The notes under the pieces are model-generated. The model ran no database searches and had not been told where the DNA came from. It saw nothing but the letters and a program-made list of their open reading frames with translations. A program made the translations under genes and the position numbers. From Burkholderia puraquae (GTDB lineage Bacteria; Pseudomonadota; Gammaproteobacteria; Burkholderiales; Burkholderiaceae): a stretch of DNA of 64,000 nucleotides. The stretch lies in NCBI RefSeq assembly GCF_002099195.1, contig NZ_NBYX01000013.1, positions 1 through 64,000 on the forward strand, in the 5' to 3' direction. This document shows positions 7,446-16,340 of this stretch, piece after piece; the first letter of the stretch is position 1; each line of letters begins with the position of its first letter.

Positions 7446-8327
7446 TCAGTGCAGATGCTTCAATTTGTCAGGATTCCGCACGACATAGATCGCGACGATC
7501 TTACCGTCCTCGATCTCGAACGCGGTGGTCTGCAGCTCGCCGTCCGCTTCCTGCGTGACGAAACCCGGCAGCCCGTTGATGAACCCTGCACGCACGAGCG
7601 TCGACGCATGCGTGGCGAACAGCCCTGCCAGGTACTCGTGCACCTTCATCACGCGCTCGAAGCCGAACACCGGCGTGCCCGCGGCCGAGCGCTTGCCGCC
7701 GCCATCCGCGTGCAGGCTCACGTCCTCGGCGAGCATCGCGCCGAGCGCGCGCATGTCGCCGCTGCGTGACGCCGCAAAGAACGCTTCCGCCAATTCGATT
7801 CCGCGCTGTTTCTCGACATGGAAGCGCGGCCGAGCCTCGCGCACGTGCGTGCGGGCCCGCGCGGCGAGCTGCCGGCACGCGGCCGAGTCGCGCTGGATCG
7901 TCGTGGCCACTTCGTCGAACTCGAGGCCGAACACGTCGTGCAGCAGGAACGCCGCGCGTTCGAGCGGCGAGAGCCGTTCGAGCGCGAGCAGCAGCGGCAG
8001 CGTGACGTCTTCCTGTTCGTCTTCCTCGACGACCGGCTCGGGCAGCCACGGGCCGATATAGGTCTCGCGCTGGTGCCGTGCGGACTTCAGCTGATCGAGG
8101 CACATGCGCATCACCATGCGGCGCAGGAACGCTTCAGGTACGCGCACCTCGGTGCGGTCGACATCCATCCAGCGGATGAACGCTTCCTGCACCATGTCCT
8201 CGGCATCCGCGACGGAACCGAGCATCCGGTACGCGACGCGGATCAGCGTGCGGCGCAGCGGGTCGAAGCTCGCCGCCGCATCGGCCCGCTCGTCGGCGCT
8301 GTCCTTGGCCGGGTCGAGGTTCGGCAT
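7446..8327 (-). CDS. sigJ: ECF41-group sigma factor with C-terminal SnoaL-like domain (SigJ type)
   Basis: The protein has 293 residues, about 100 more than a plain ECF sigma. Sigma regions 2 and 4 occupy about 1-170. A SnoaL-like (NTF2-fold) extension follows. All three landmarks known for ECF41 are present: the linker WLPEP, the DGGGK motif and a C-terminal NPDKL. In this group the extension modulates sigma activity in place of an anti-sigma factor. The ATG overlaps the stop of the carboxymuconolactone decarboxylase-like gene, so the two are coupled and share the promoter at 8838-8865. Confidence 0.9.
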   Translation of the reverse strand: MPNLDPAKDSADERADAAASFDPLRRTLIRVAYRMLGSVADAEDMVQEAFIRWMDVDRTEVRVPEAFLRRMVMRMCLDQLKSARHQRETYIGPWLPEPVVEEDEQEDVTLPLLLALERLSPLERAAFLLHDVFGLEFDEVATTIQRDSAACRQLAARARTHVREARPRFHVEKQRGIELAEAFFAASRSGDMRALGAMLAEDVSLHADGGGKRSAAGTPVFGFERVMKVHEYLAGLFATHASTLVRAGFINGLPGFVTQEADGELQTTAFEIEDGKIVAIYVVRNPDKLKHLH

Positions 8328-8803
8328 CAGGCCACCATCTTCGCGGCGGCTGCCTTCGCGTCGGCCGGGTCGATCCACAGCCCGAAGCCGACCGCGAGCC
8401 GGTTCCAGCCGTTGATCACGTTGATCATCAGCGTGAGTTTCACCTGTTCCTCCTGGCTGAAGTGGTCGTTCAGCGCCGCGTAGGCCGCTTCGTGCGCCGC
8501 GTGGCCCTCCGACAGCCGCGTAAGCGCATCGGTCCAGCCGAGCGCCGCGCGTTCGCGGTCGGTGTAGCAGGGCGCTTCGCGCCATGCGGACAGCAGGTAG
8601 ATGCGCTGCTCGGTCTCGCCTTGCTCGCGCGCCTCGGCGGTGTGCATGTTAATGCAGTTCGCGCACGCATTGATCTGCGACGCGCGGATCTTGACCAGCT
8701 CGATCAGCGTCGGCTCGAGGCTCTGCGCGGCGGCGACCGAGACGGTCATCCAGTGCTTCATCAAGGCGGGCGCGGCGGCAAACGGATTGAGTTTCGCAGT
8801 CAT
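8327..8803 (-). CDS. Carboxymuconolactone decarboxylase / AhpD-like protein
   Basis: The protein has 158 residues, with the AhpD-type redox motif CANC followed by a nearby His (CINMH). Family members act as peroxidases or as decarboxylases; the substrate here is unknown. A strong ribosome site (AAAGGAGAAGG) sets the ATG at 8803. It is first in an operon with the ECF41 sigma factor, the standard partnership for that sigma group, and is probably its main target gene. Confidence 0.88.
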   Translation of the reverse strand: MTAKLNPFAAAPALMKHWMTVSVAAAQSLEPTLIELVKIRASQINACANCINMHTAEAREQGETEQRIYLLSAWREAPCYTDRERAALGWTDALTRLSEGHAAHEAAYAALNDHFSQEEQVKLTLMINVINGWNRLAVGFGLWIDPADAKAAAAKMVA

Positions 8804-8837
8804 GGTCCTTCTCCTTTCGTGTGGGTTCCGGTGATAT

Positions 8838-8865
8838 GACGAGCGAGCCACCTGTGTGTGTGACA
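8838..8865 (-). promoter_or_regulatory. ECF41-type promoter
   Basis: On the minus strand TGTCACA (8859-8865) and CGTC (8838-8841) are separated by 17 bp, matching the -35 and -10 consensus established for ECF41 sigma factors. It lies 35 bp upstream of the decarboxylase-like gene, and the cognate sigma is the next gene. Confidence 0.85.
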
Positions 8866-9363
8866 TCGACGCAAAATTTTTTTCGAAGCCGGCGCGCGGA
8901 TCGGCGTGGAAGGGCGCCGGGCAAGGGCGGGCAGGGCGTTCGCCGAACGCGAAAGACGCGGCGAGCACGCTTCGCGTGCCCGTGCTGGTCAGACGATTCC
9001 TCGTTCACGTCATGGTGACGATCACGGCCGCGTGAATGTCCACGGCGCGCGTCGATCACAACGGCCGACGCATGCCTCTCAGTACGTACCTCGATACGCG
9101 CTGATGTCAGCAATTGGCAGGTGATCGATTACTTTCATTTACATTTCTCAGCCGTTTCACCCGCATCTCGATCAGCAACATTCACATTTCTGGCCCATAC
9201 TGTTCTGCGTGGGCAGATGAAGTGACGCCGCATCAGCGGCCCGGCGCGCGCCGGTTGCCCGACGACGCAGCAGCAGTTCGCACGTCAGCCGCGCGCATCA
9301 CGCGCAAGGCTTTCCCTTTTCCGGCAACGCAACGCAGCGAATCGCGACGTGGACGGTAAACCG
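8866..9363. other. Intergenic stretch upstream of egtB
   Basis: About 500 bp without a convincing gene, terminator or repeat. It must hold the egtB promoter. An AT-richer part at about 9110-9215 is the likeliest place, but I find no well-spaced -35/-10 pair. Confidence 0.4.
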
Positions 9364-10587
9364 ATGAGCCTCCTTGCATCACAGCTTCAGCGCCGTTATC
9401 AGGACGTGCGCGCGCATAGCGTCGCGTTGACTGCGACGTTGTCCGCCGAAGACCAGGCCGTGCAGTCGATGCCCGACGCCAGCCCGACGAAATGGCACCT
9501 CGCGCATACGACCTGGTTCTTCGAAACCGTCGTGCTGATGCGCCGCGTGCCCGGCTACGCGCCGTTCGACGCCGCCTTCCAGTTCCTCTTCAATTCCTAT
9601 TACGAAGCGCTCGGACCGCGCCATCCGCGGCCGCAACGCGGGTTGCTCACGCGCCCGTCGCTCGACGAGGTGCATGCGTACCGGCAGTACGTCGACGACG
9701 CGATGCTGCGCGCGCTGGCCGGCGCCGATCCCGCGCTGCTCGATACGATCGCGCCCGAGATCGTGCTCGGCCTGCATCACGAGCAGCAGCACCAGGAGCT
9801 GATCGTCACCGACATGCTGCATGCGTTCTCGTGCAACCCGCTGAAGCCGGCGTTCCGGCCGCGCAACGGGGCGGACGCAGGCGCGATGGCTGCGGGCGAC
9901 GCCGGCGCGCAACGCTGGCTGCACCAGCCGGGCGGGCTCGTCGAGATCGGCCACGATGGCGACGCGTTCTCGTTCGACAACGAACGGCCGCGCCATACGG
10001 CGCTCGTGCGGCCGTACGAGATCGCGAGCCGCCTGGTAACGAATGCGGAATTCGCGGCGTTCGTCGCCGACGGCGGCTACACGCGCCCCGAGTTCTGGCT
10101 GTCGGACGGCTGGGCCACGGTGCAGCGGGAAGGGTGGCAGGGGCCCGCGTACTGGATGCCCGACGACGACGATGCGGCCGCGACGCGCGTACGGCGCACG
10201 TTCGGCCTGCACGGCGTCGAACCGCTCGCACCCGACGCACCGGTGTGCCACGTGAGCTTCTACGAAGCGGCCGCATACGCGGAATGGGCCGGCGCACGCC
10301 TGCCGACCGAATTCGAATGGGAAGCCGCGTTCCCCGCCGAAGGCATCCGGCAGATGCTCGGGCACGTGTGGCAATGGACGCGCTCGTCCTACGAGCCGTA
10401 CCCGGGCTTTCGGCCGCTTGCCGGGGTAGCTGCCGAATACAACGGCAAGTTCATGGTCGGCCAGCAGGTCCTGCGCGGCAGCAGCATCGCAACGCCGCCC
10501 GGGCACGAACGGCCGACGTACCGCAATTTCTTTCCGCCGGCCGCGCGCTGGCAATTCACGGGAGTGCGACTTGCGCGAGACGTCTGA
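9364..10587 (+). CDS. egtB: Ergothioneine biosynthesis protein EgtB
   Basis: The protein has 407 residues. An N-terminal DinB-like domain (about 1-170) carries the iron-binding motif HEQQHQE, the HX3HXE pattern of EgtB. A C-terminal formylglycine-generating/sulfatase-modifying fold ends in RGSSIATPPGHERPTYRNFF. The enzyme joins a thiol to hercynine through an iron-dependent oxidation to a sulfoxide, which is later cleaved to ergothioneine. A GTG at 9349 is in frame, but the ATG at 9364 starts the conserved sequence. The end overlaps egtD by 17 bp. Confidence 0.92.
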   Translation: MSLLASQLQRRYQDVRAHSVALTATLSAEDQAVQSMPDASPTKWHLAHTTWFFETVVLMRRVPGYAPFDAAFQFLFNSYYEALGPRHPRPQRGLLTRPSLDEVHAYRQYVDDAMLRALAGADPALLDTIAPEIVLGLHHEQQHQELIVTDMLHAFSCNPLKPAFRPRNGADAGAMAAGDAGAQRWLHQPGGLVEIGHDGDAFSFDNERPRHTALVRPYEIASRLVTNAEFAAFVADGGYTRPEFWLSDGWATVQREGWQGPAYWMPDDDDAAATRVRRTFGLHGVEPLAPDAPVCHVSFYEAAAYAEWAGARLPTEFEWEAAFPAEGIRQMLGHVWQWTRSSYEPYPGFRPLAGVAAEYNGKFMVGQQVLRGSSIATPPGHERPTYRNFFPPAARWQFTGVRLARDV

Positions 10588-11584
10588 CCAGACGGCCACG
10601 AGCGGTGGCCAGCAACCCGCCCGCGATTCGCGGCCGAGCGCGTTCGAGCGCGACCTGATCGACGGGCTGTCGCGTACGCCGCGCAGCATTCCGCCGAAAT
10701 ACTTCTACGATGCGGCCGGTTCCGCGCTGTTCGATCGCATCTGCGAACTGCCCGAGTATTATCCGACCCGCACCGAGCTCGGCATCCTGCGCGATCGCGC
10801 GGCCGAGATCGTGCGGCGCGTCGGCCCGCATGCGGAACTCGTCGAATTCGGTGCGGGCTCGCTCGAGAAGATCCGCGTGCTGCTCGACGCGTTCGCAAGC
10901 CACTACGCGAACGCGCCGGCGCGCTACGTGCCGGTCGACATCTCGGCCGACTATCTGCACGACGCCGCTGCGCGGCTGCGGGCCGCGTATCCGTGGCTCG
11001 ACGTCGCGCCGATCGCGGCCGACTACACGAAGGCCGAGCAACTGGCCGAGCTGACCGCGACACCGGCGCGGCGTATCGGCTTCTTTCCCGGCTCGACAAT
11101 CGGCAACTTCTCGCGGGAAGAAGCCGATGCGTTTCTGCGCGACGCCGCGCGGCTGCTGCGTGGCGGCGGCTTGCTGGTCGGTGCGGATCTCGTGAAGGAC
11201 GAGCGCACGCTGCACGACGCGTACAACGATGCGCAGGGCGTGACCGCGCAGTTCAACCTGAACCTGCTGGTGCGCGCGAACGCCGAGCTCGGCGCGGATT
11301 TCGACGTCGACGCGTTCTCGCATTGCGCGTTCTACGACCGCGCGCGACAGCGCATCGAGATGCATCTCGTCAGCGACATCGCGCAGACCGTGCACGTGCG
11401 CGGCCACGCGTTCCGCTTCGAAGCGGGCGAGCGCATCCACACGGAGAATTCGCACAAGTTCACGATCGACGGTTTCCATGCGATCGCGCGCCGCGCAGGA
11501 TTTGCGCCCGATACCGTGTGGACCGACGCGGACAACCTGTTCAGCGTGCACTGGCTGCGCAGCGTCGACGATATTCGCGCGTGA
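10571..11584 (+). CDS. egtD: L-histidine N-alpha-methyltransferase EgtD (TTG start)
   Basis: The protein has 337 residues. It trimethylates histidine to hercynine, the first step of ergothioneine synthesis, using S-adenosylmethionine. The SAM-binding region shows LVEFGAGSLEKIR, and FFPGSTIGNF is typical of EgtD. There is no ATG before the conserved region, so translation must begin at the TTG at 10571, with GGGAG just upstream inside the end of egtB. egtA, egtC and egtE are not in the window, so cysteine may be the direct sulfur donor or those genes lie elsewhere. A hairpin without T tail follows at about 11595-11633. Confidence 0.92.
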   Translation: MRETSDQTATSGGQQPARDSRPSAFERDLIDGLSRTPRSIPPKYFYDAAGSALFDRICELPEYYPTRTELGILRDRAAEIVRRVGPHAELVEFGAGSLEKIRVLLDAFASHYANAPARYVPVDISADYLHDAAARLRAAYPWLDVAPIAADYTKAEQLAELTATPARRIGFFPGSTIGNFSREEADAFLRDAARLLRGGGLLVGADLVKDERTLHDAYNDAQGVTAQFNLNLLVRANAELGADFDVDAFSHCAFYDRARQRIEMHLVSDIAQTVHVRGHAFRFEAGERIHTENSHKFTIDGFHAIARRAGFAPDTVWTDADNLFSVHWLRSVDDIRA

Positions 11585-11880
11585 CCCACGCGCTTGCGGA
11601 CCGCTCGCTTATGGAGCGGGCGGTTCGCATTCGACGTATTCCGGCGCACGCCGGCGCGCTCCGATCGCCCGGTTTCGTGCGGAAAATCCCTTTTTTACCG
11701 GCCCGAGGCGCCGCTGCAACGGTGCGTAGAATGCCGCCTCTTCCTTGTCCCGCAAGGCTTTGCGGGCACCTGTAAACGTCCGTTACCTGTCTCGCATACC
11801 CGTTTCACCTGTGTCTGTGTCCGGTGCCTAGACTCCGAACCGTATTCACATGACGCACGACACGTGCAGGGAGTCGCGAG

Positions 11881-12183
11881 ATGAACAAGAAACTCATCCT
11901 CGGTGCAGTTCTCGGTGTAGCGGCGCTGGCAGCTTCGGGCGTCGCATCGGCCCACGTCGACCTGTCGGTCGGCATTGGCGTACCTGCCTATGCGGCGCCG
12001 GCGCCCGTTTACGTGGCGCCGCCTCCGCCCGTCATGTACGCACCGGTCGGCTATCGCGACGATGGTTGGCGCGACGACGGCTGGCGTCGGCGCGAATGGC
12101 GCGAACACGAGTGGCGCCGCCGTGAATGGCGCGAGCACGAGTGGCGCGATCGCGGCGGCTGGCGCGGCGGCCGCTGGGATTGA
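11881..12183 (+). CDS. Small exported Trp/Arg-rich repeat protein
   Basis: The protein has 100 residues: a signal peptide (about 1-24, ending SGVASA), a Pro/Tyr/Ala linker, then a tail of tandem tryptophan-arginine units. WRRREWREHE occurs twice in a row, encoded by a duplicated 30-bp segment at about 12087-12146. It is probably a periplasmic or surface protein. The family is common in Burkholderia, but I know no function. A ribosome site (GGGAG) precedes the ATG. The next gene, also exported, is 43 bp downstream. Confidence 0.75.
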   Translation: MNKKLILGAVLGVAALAASGVASAHVDLSVGIGVPAYAAPAPVYVAPPPPVMYAPVGYRDDGWRDDGWRRREWREHEWRRREWREHEWRDRGGWRGGRWD

Positions 12184-12226
12184 GCGAGGCGGCTCGACTT
12201 GATCACCACAAGAGGAGAATGAAAAC

Positions 12227-12481
12227 ATGATGCCCATTCGACACATCAGGCTATGTGCCACCGCGGCCGTCGTTGCGCTTGCCACCGTCGGCAGCGCGCA
12301 CGCAGCGGGCTGCATGAAGGGCGCGGTGGTCGGCGGTGTGGCCGGCCACTATGCGGGGCATCACGCGGTCGTCGGCGCGGTTGGCGGCTGTATCGTCGGC
12401 CGCCACATGGCGAAGAAGCAGGCGCAGGAGCAGGCCGCGCAACACAAGGCCGCTGCGCAGGGCATGCAGCCGGCGCAGTAA
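12227..12481 (+). CDS. Small glycine-zipper exported protein
   Basis: The protein has 84 residues: a signal peptide (about 1-26, ending GSAHA), a glycine-zipper segment (GAVVGGVAGHYAGHH and VVGAVGG) that could insert in or pair within the outer membrane, and a Lys/Gln/Ala tail. A good ribosome site (AAGAGGAGA) precedes the ATG. It probably forms a transcription unit with the preceding gene. Function unknown. Confidence 0.72.
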   Translation: MMPIRHIRLCATAAVVALATVGSAHAAGCMKGAVVGGVAGHYAGHHAVVGAVGGCIVGRHMAKKQAQEQAAQHKAAAQGMQPAQ

Positions 12482-12668
12482 GCACCCTCGTCACCGGGGC
12501 GGCGCTGCGGCGCCGCGCCCGCCTGCCTCGTTCCCCGTTCACGTACACCCGGATTGATCGGACGAATGCGCGTCGCGCGCATCGTTACGATCATTTACAA
12601 CGTCGTGCGGCGCGAATTTTGCGCGTTCATAGAATGCAGTCATACGAACGCGCTCCAGGGAGCACAAG

Positions 12669-13055
12669 ATGAAACAGCAACGATATCTGTCCGTACTGAT
12701 GGCCGCGCTGCTCGCGCTCGGCACGGTTTCCGCGTATGCCGCTGCCGGCGGCAATGGCGGTGGAAACGGTGGTGGCGGTGGCGGCGGTCACGGCGCAGGT
12801 GGTTTGGGCGGCAATGCCGGCGGCATGTCCGCCGGCCACATGAGCGGCGAGGCGCTGAGCAACTCGAACGGGATGCACGCGGGCGACCGCGACAAGGGCC
12901 TGTCGCGCGCGGCCGACCGCTCCGACACGATCGCCGATCGCGCCGGTGCGCAGCCGGGCCGCGGTCACACGCACGCACGTGCGCATGGCCACACCACGCA
13001 CGCGTCGACGTCCACGCATCGTTCGCATCACCATGCATTGGGCCGCACGCTTTAA
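12669..13055 (+). CDS. Small exported Gly/His-rich protein
   Basis: The protein has 128 residues: a signal peptide (about 1-25), a poly-glycine stretch (about 27-50), then a Ser/Asp region and a His/Thr-rich C terminus with many HT and HH pairs that could bind metal. It is separated from the previous gene by 187 bp, so it may have its own promoter. It ends at a clear terminator. The family is unknown to me. Confidence 0.7.
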   Translation: MKQQRYLSVLMAALLALGTVSAYAAAGGNGGGNGGGGGGGHGAGGLGGNAGGMSAGHMSGEALSNSNGMHAGDRDKGLSRAADRSDTIADRAGAQPGRGHTHARAHGHTTHASTSTHRSHHHALGRTL

Positions 13056-13077
13056 GCGCGGCGTGCAAACGTGACGG

Positions 13078-13101
13078 AAGGGCGCCTCGGCGCCCTTTTT
13101 T
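13078..13101 (+). terminator. Intrinsic terminator after the Gly/His-rich protein gene
   Basis: The stem AAGGGCGCC/GGCGCCCTT (13078-13097) with a 2-nt loop is followed by a run of T to 13101. Confidence 0.85.
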
Positions 13102-13280
13102 CATTGCGGGAATGCAACGCGGCTGTCGCGCGAAAACATCGTGCCGACCCGATTTGCAACCAGCCGTAACCGCGCCGCGAACGGGTGCGAATACGGATCG
13201 CTTACACGCGGCTAACAGACAGGAAATCGGCGCGAGGTGCGCGCATCGCAAGCGTGCCCCGCAGCGTCGAAAAAGCCGAT

Positions 13281-13307
13281 AAAAATGGGCGGCTCACCGC
13301 GCCGCCC
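13281..13307 (-). terminator. Intrinsic terminator of the type III R-M operon
   Basis: On the minus strand GGGCGGC (13301-13307) and GCCGCCC (13287-13293) form a stem with a 7-nt loop, followed by ATTTTT. It lies 7 bp after the res stop codon. Confidence 0.8.
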
Positions 13308-13313
13308 TTCGTG

Positions 13314-16300
13314 TTATCGCCCGGCGCCCGCCAGCGGCGCCACAGGCTCGAACAGCGCGTCCGCCTGCCTGACGCGCACGAAGCGCGCGGCGCCGTCGCC
13401 TTCCACCAGTGCGCGGAAATGCGCTTCGCCGCATGCGAGCTTCGCACGCTCGTGCTCGCTCGGCACGTGGCCGTCCGCATTCGGCGTGTCGACGACGAAG
13501 TACAGCCGCTCGCCACCGTCCTGTTCCGCGAGCACGGCCCAGTCGGGGTGATAGCTGCCGAGCGGTGTCTGCACACGGAACCACGCGGGCAGCTTCGCAT
13601 ACAGCTTCACGCCGTCGTGCGCCTCGAGCGCATCGGCGAACGCGCGCTCCGCGTCCGTCTCGCACACGACCGCCTCGTGGATCGACTTCTGCGCATCGGG
13701 CCGCAGGTTGCGCAGGTAGCCGGTCAGCGCCTCGCTCTCGAACGATTCCAGCGCATGCACATGGCGCTCGCCGAGCTTGCGGTACGCGATGCCCGCGACG
13801 AGCGCGTGGCGCTTGCAGCGGTTGATCGCATCGGCCGCGACCGCGATGAACTGCTGCGGATTCACGCGGAAATCGTCGAGCCGGCCGCTGTCGGCCAGGA
13901 TCGTCGCAAGCGAACGGCGCGTGAGCTGCGTGCGGTCCTGCAACTCGGTGAGCAGGTCGGGCAACGGCAGCTCGCCTTCGTCGAGCAGCACCGTGCCGGC
14001 ACCGGCCACCTCGATCGCCTCGATGCCGGCCTTGCCGATGTCGATCTCGGCCTTGCGCCACTGCAGCCGTGCGCGCGCGATGTCCGGCGCGTCATGCAGC
14101 GCGGCCGCGCAGTCGCGTACGAGCTTCGCGTTGTCGAACTCGACGCGGTACACGGTGCGATGGCGGATGCGGTCCCACAGCGCGCGGAAATCCTCGCCGA
14201 ACACGACGGCCTTGCCCGACGCATCGCGCCGCAGCGCGATTGCACGGCGCTCGTCCGCATTGCGCACGGCGAAGCGGCCCGACAGCTTGCGCAGTGTTGC
14301 GACGATCGGTGCGCGCAGCATCTCGAACGCTTCGGGCAGCACCAGCGCGCTCTGGCGCAGCGCATCCTTCAGCCGGTCGAGCACCTTGCCTTGCGCGTCG
14401 ACGTAGCCTTGCTCGTGCAGGTGGTTCCACAGCACGCGCGACAGCTCGATGCCGAGCGCATGCGCGGGCCCGTCGCCTTCCTGCACGGGCAGCGCCGCGA
14501 ACTGGTGTTCCTCGACGATCCCGAAACGGATGCCCGTATCGGCCTCGATTTCCTTCTGCAGGTTCTCCGCGAACGACTCGTAGCGCTCGGTCGCGATCAC
14601 CGTGAGCGTGTTCACGCCCGCATCGCGCACGCGTTCGCCGTCCTGGTCGACGGCGAGGCGCAGCCCGCGGCCGAGCGTCTGGCGGCGCTCGCGTTCGGTC
14701 TGGATGTCGCGCAGCGTGCAGATCTGGAACACGTTCGGGTTGTCCCAGCCTTCCTTCAGCGCCGAGTGCGAGAAGATGAACTTCAGCGGCGTGTCGAACG
14801 ACAGCAGCGCTTCCTTCTCGCGCATGATGAGGCCGTATGCGCGCTCCGCGTTCTCGCGGGCCGCCGCGCTGCTCTCGCTCGTGTCGGTCCAGCCGCCCTT
14901 GCGGTCGATCGAGAAGTAGCCGTTGTGCGCGCGCTCGACCTCGAGCGCGACGTCGACGCCGTCGAACAGCGCACGGTAGGCCGGCACGCGGGCTGCACGC
15001 GCATATTCCTCTTCGAAGATCAGCGCGTAGTCGCCCTTCACGGGCGTGCCGTTCTCGTCGTAGCGGCGATAGCGTTCGACCGAATCGACGAAGAACAGCG
15101 ACAGCACCTTCACGCCGCGCTCGGCCAGGCGCAATTCCTTGTCCAGATGCTCGCGGATCGTGCGGCGGATCATCTCGCGCTGCACGGCGAGCGTGTCGAT
15201 GTCGCCGAACGCCTCGCCGAGCGACAGGAACGCCTCGCCTTCCGGATGGCGCAGCTCGACGTATTCGGCACCCTTCACCGCGTGGACTTCTCCGACGCGC
15301 AGCCCCGCATACAGCGCGCGCTTCGTCAGCCGTTCGAGATCGTCGCCGTCGGTGGCCGTCACGATCTGGCGCTTCACGCCGGCCGCCGTCGCGACGTCGA
15401 GCTCGACGCGCGCGCTGATCGCGCCGCGCCGGTTCGACACGCCGACGAGCCGCACGTACGGCTTGTTGTGCGCATCCTCGACGATCGCCGACGCGATCTC
15501 GATCTGCTTGACGAGCTTGCGCTCGTACGCGTCGACCGCGTCGAGCCGGTACACCATGTGGTGACGGTCGACGTGCGTGGCCGAGTAGCGCAGCGTGCAG
15601 AGCGGTGCCATCGCGGCGAGCGCTTCGCGGCCACGGCCTTCGAGCCCGCCGTCGACGCTTTGCGGCTCGTCGACGATCACGATCGGCCGCGTCGCGCGGA
15701 TCAGGTCGATCGGCTTCTCGCCGCCGGTCTTCTCGCTGTCCTTGTAGAGGTTGTTGATTTCCTTCTTGTTGATCGCGGCAACGGTCATCACCATGACCTG
15801 GATCGCCGCGCTCGCCGCGAAGTGGCGCACCTGGCCGAGCTTCGCGGAGTCGTACAGGAAGTAGTCGTACGGCACGCCCGCATACAGCGCGCGGAAGTGA
15901 TCCTCGGTGATCGCGAGCGTCTTGTGCACGCCTTCCTTGATCGCGATCGACGGCACGACGATCACGAATTTCGTGAAGCCGTAGCGGCGGTTCAGCTCGA
16001 AGATCGTGCGCAGGTACACGTAGGTCTTGCCGGTGCCGGTTTCCATCTCGACGGTAAAGTCGCGCGAGCCGGGCAGGCCGGACGGCGGCAGCCCGCCGCG
16101 CAGCTGCACGTCGGCAAGATTGCGCGCGAGCGCGTCGTCGGTCAGCGACAGCCGGTTGCCGACGCCTTGCTCCGACACCGCGAAGCCGAGCGAGCCTTGC
16201 GCGGCGGCGGTCGTGCCGGGCGCGGCGTTCGCGAGCACGCTGAAGTCGCCGCGATACGATTCCTGGCCGCGAAACAGGTCGCAGACGGCGTCGATCGCCT

Positions 16301-16340
16301 CGCGCTGGTAGTCGAGATCCGCTTCGAAATGCAGACGCAT
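13314..16340 (-). CDS. res: Type III restriction endonuclease subunit Res; nuclease motif appears altered
   Basis: This 1008-residue protein is the ATP-dependent translocase and nuclease subunit of a type III system. The superfamily-2 helicase core shows Walker A METGTGKTY, motif II IVDEPQ, and motif VI QTLGRGLR. The C-terminal nuclease region reads GSYHPDWAV ... YFVVDTPNADG. In classical Res the second part is (A/V)ETKG, so the catalytic Glu is Asp and the Lys position is Pro. This may abolish cleavage or shift the active site. The start codon shares one base with the mod stop (TGATG). The frame is otherwise intact. Confidence 0.9.
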   Translation of the reverse strand: MRLHFEADLDYQREAIDAVCDLFRGQESYRGDFSVLANAAPGTTAAAQGSLGFAVSEQGVGNRLSLTDDALARNLADVQLRGGLPPSGLPGSRDFTVEMETGTGKTYVYLRTIFELNRRYGFTKFVIVVPSIAIKEGVHKTLAITEDHFRALYAGVPYDYFLYDSAKLGQVRHFAASAAIQVMVMTVAAINKKEINNLYKDSEKTGGEKPIDLIRATRPIVIVDEPQSVDGGLEGRGREALAAMAPLCTLRYSATHVDRHHMVYRLDAVDAYERKLVKQIEIASAIVEDAHNKPYVRLVGVSNRRGAISARVELDVATAAGVKRQIVTATDGDDLERLTKRALYAGLRVGEVHAVKGAEYVELRHPEGEAFLSLGEAFGDIDTLAVQREMIRRTIREHLDKELRLAERGVKVLSLFFVDSVERYRRYDENGTPVKGDYALIFEEEYARAARVPAYRALFDGVDVALEVERAHNGYFSIDRKGGWTDTSESSAAARENAERAYGLIMREKEALLSFDTPLKFIFSHSALKEGWDNPNVFQICTLRDIQTERERRQTLGRGLRLAVDQDGERVRDAGVNTLTVIATERYESFAENLQKEIEADTGIRFGIVEEHQFAALPVQEGDGPAHALGIELSRVLWNHLHEQGYVDAQGKVLDRLKDALRQSALVLPEAFEMLRAPIVATLRKLSGRFAVRNADERRAIALRRDASGKAVVFGEDFRALWDRIRHRTVYRVEFDNAKLVRDCAAALHDAPDIARARLQWRKAEIDIGKAGIEAIEVAGAGTVLLDEGELPLPDLLTELQDRTQLTRRSLATILADSGRLDDFRVNPQQFIAVAADAINRCKRHALVAGIAYRKLGERHVHALESFESEALTGYLRNLRPDAQKSIHEAVVCETDAERAFADALEAHDGVKLYAKLPAWFRVQTPLGSYHPDWAVLAEQDGGERLYFVVDTPNADGHVPSEHERAKLACGEAHFRALVEGDGAARFVRVRQADALFEPVAPLAGAGR

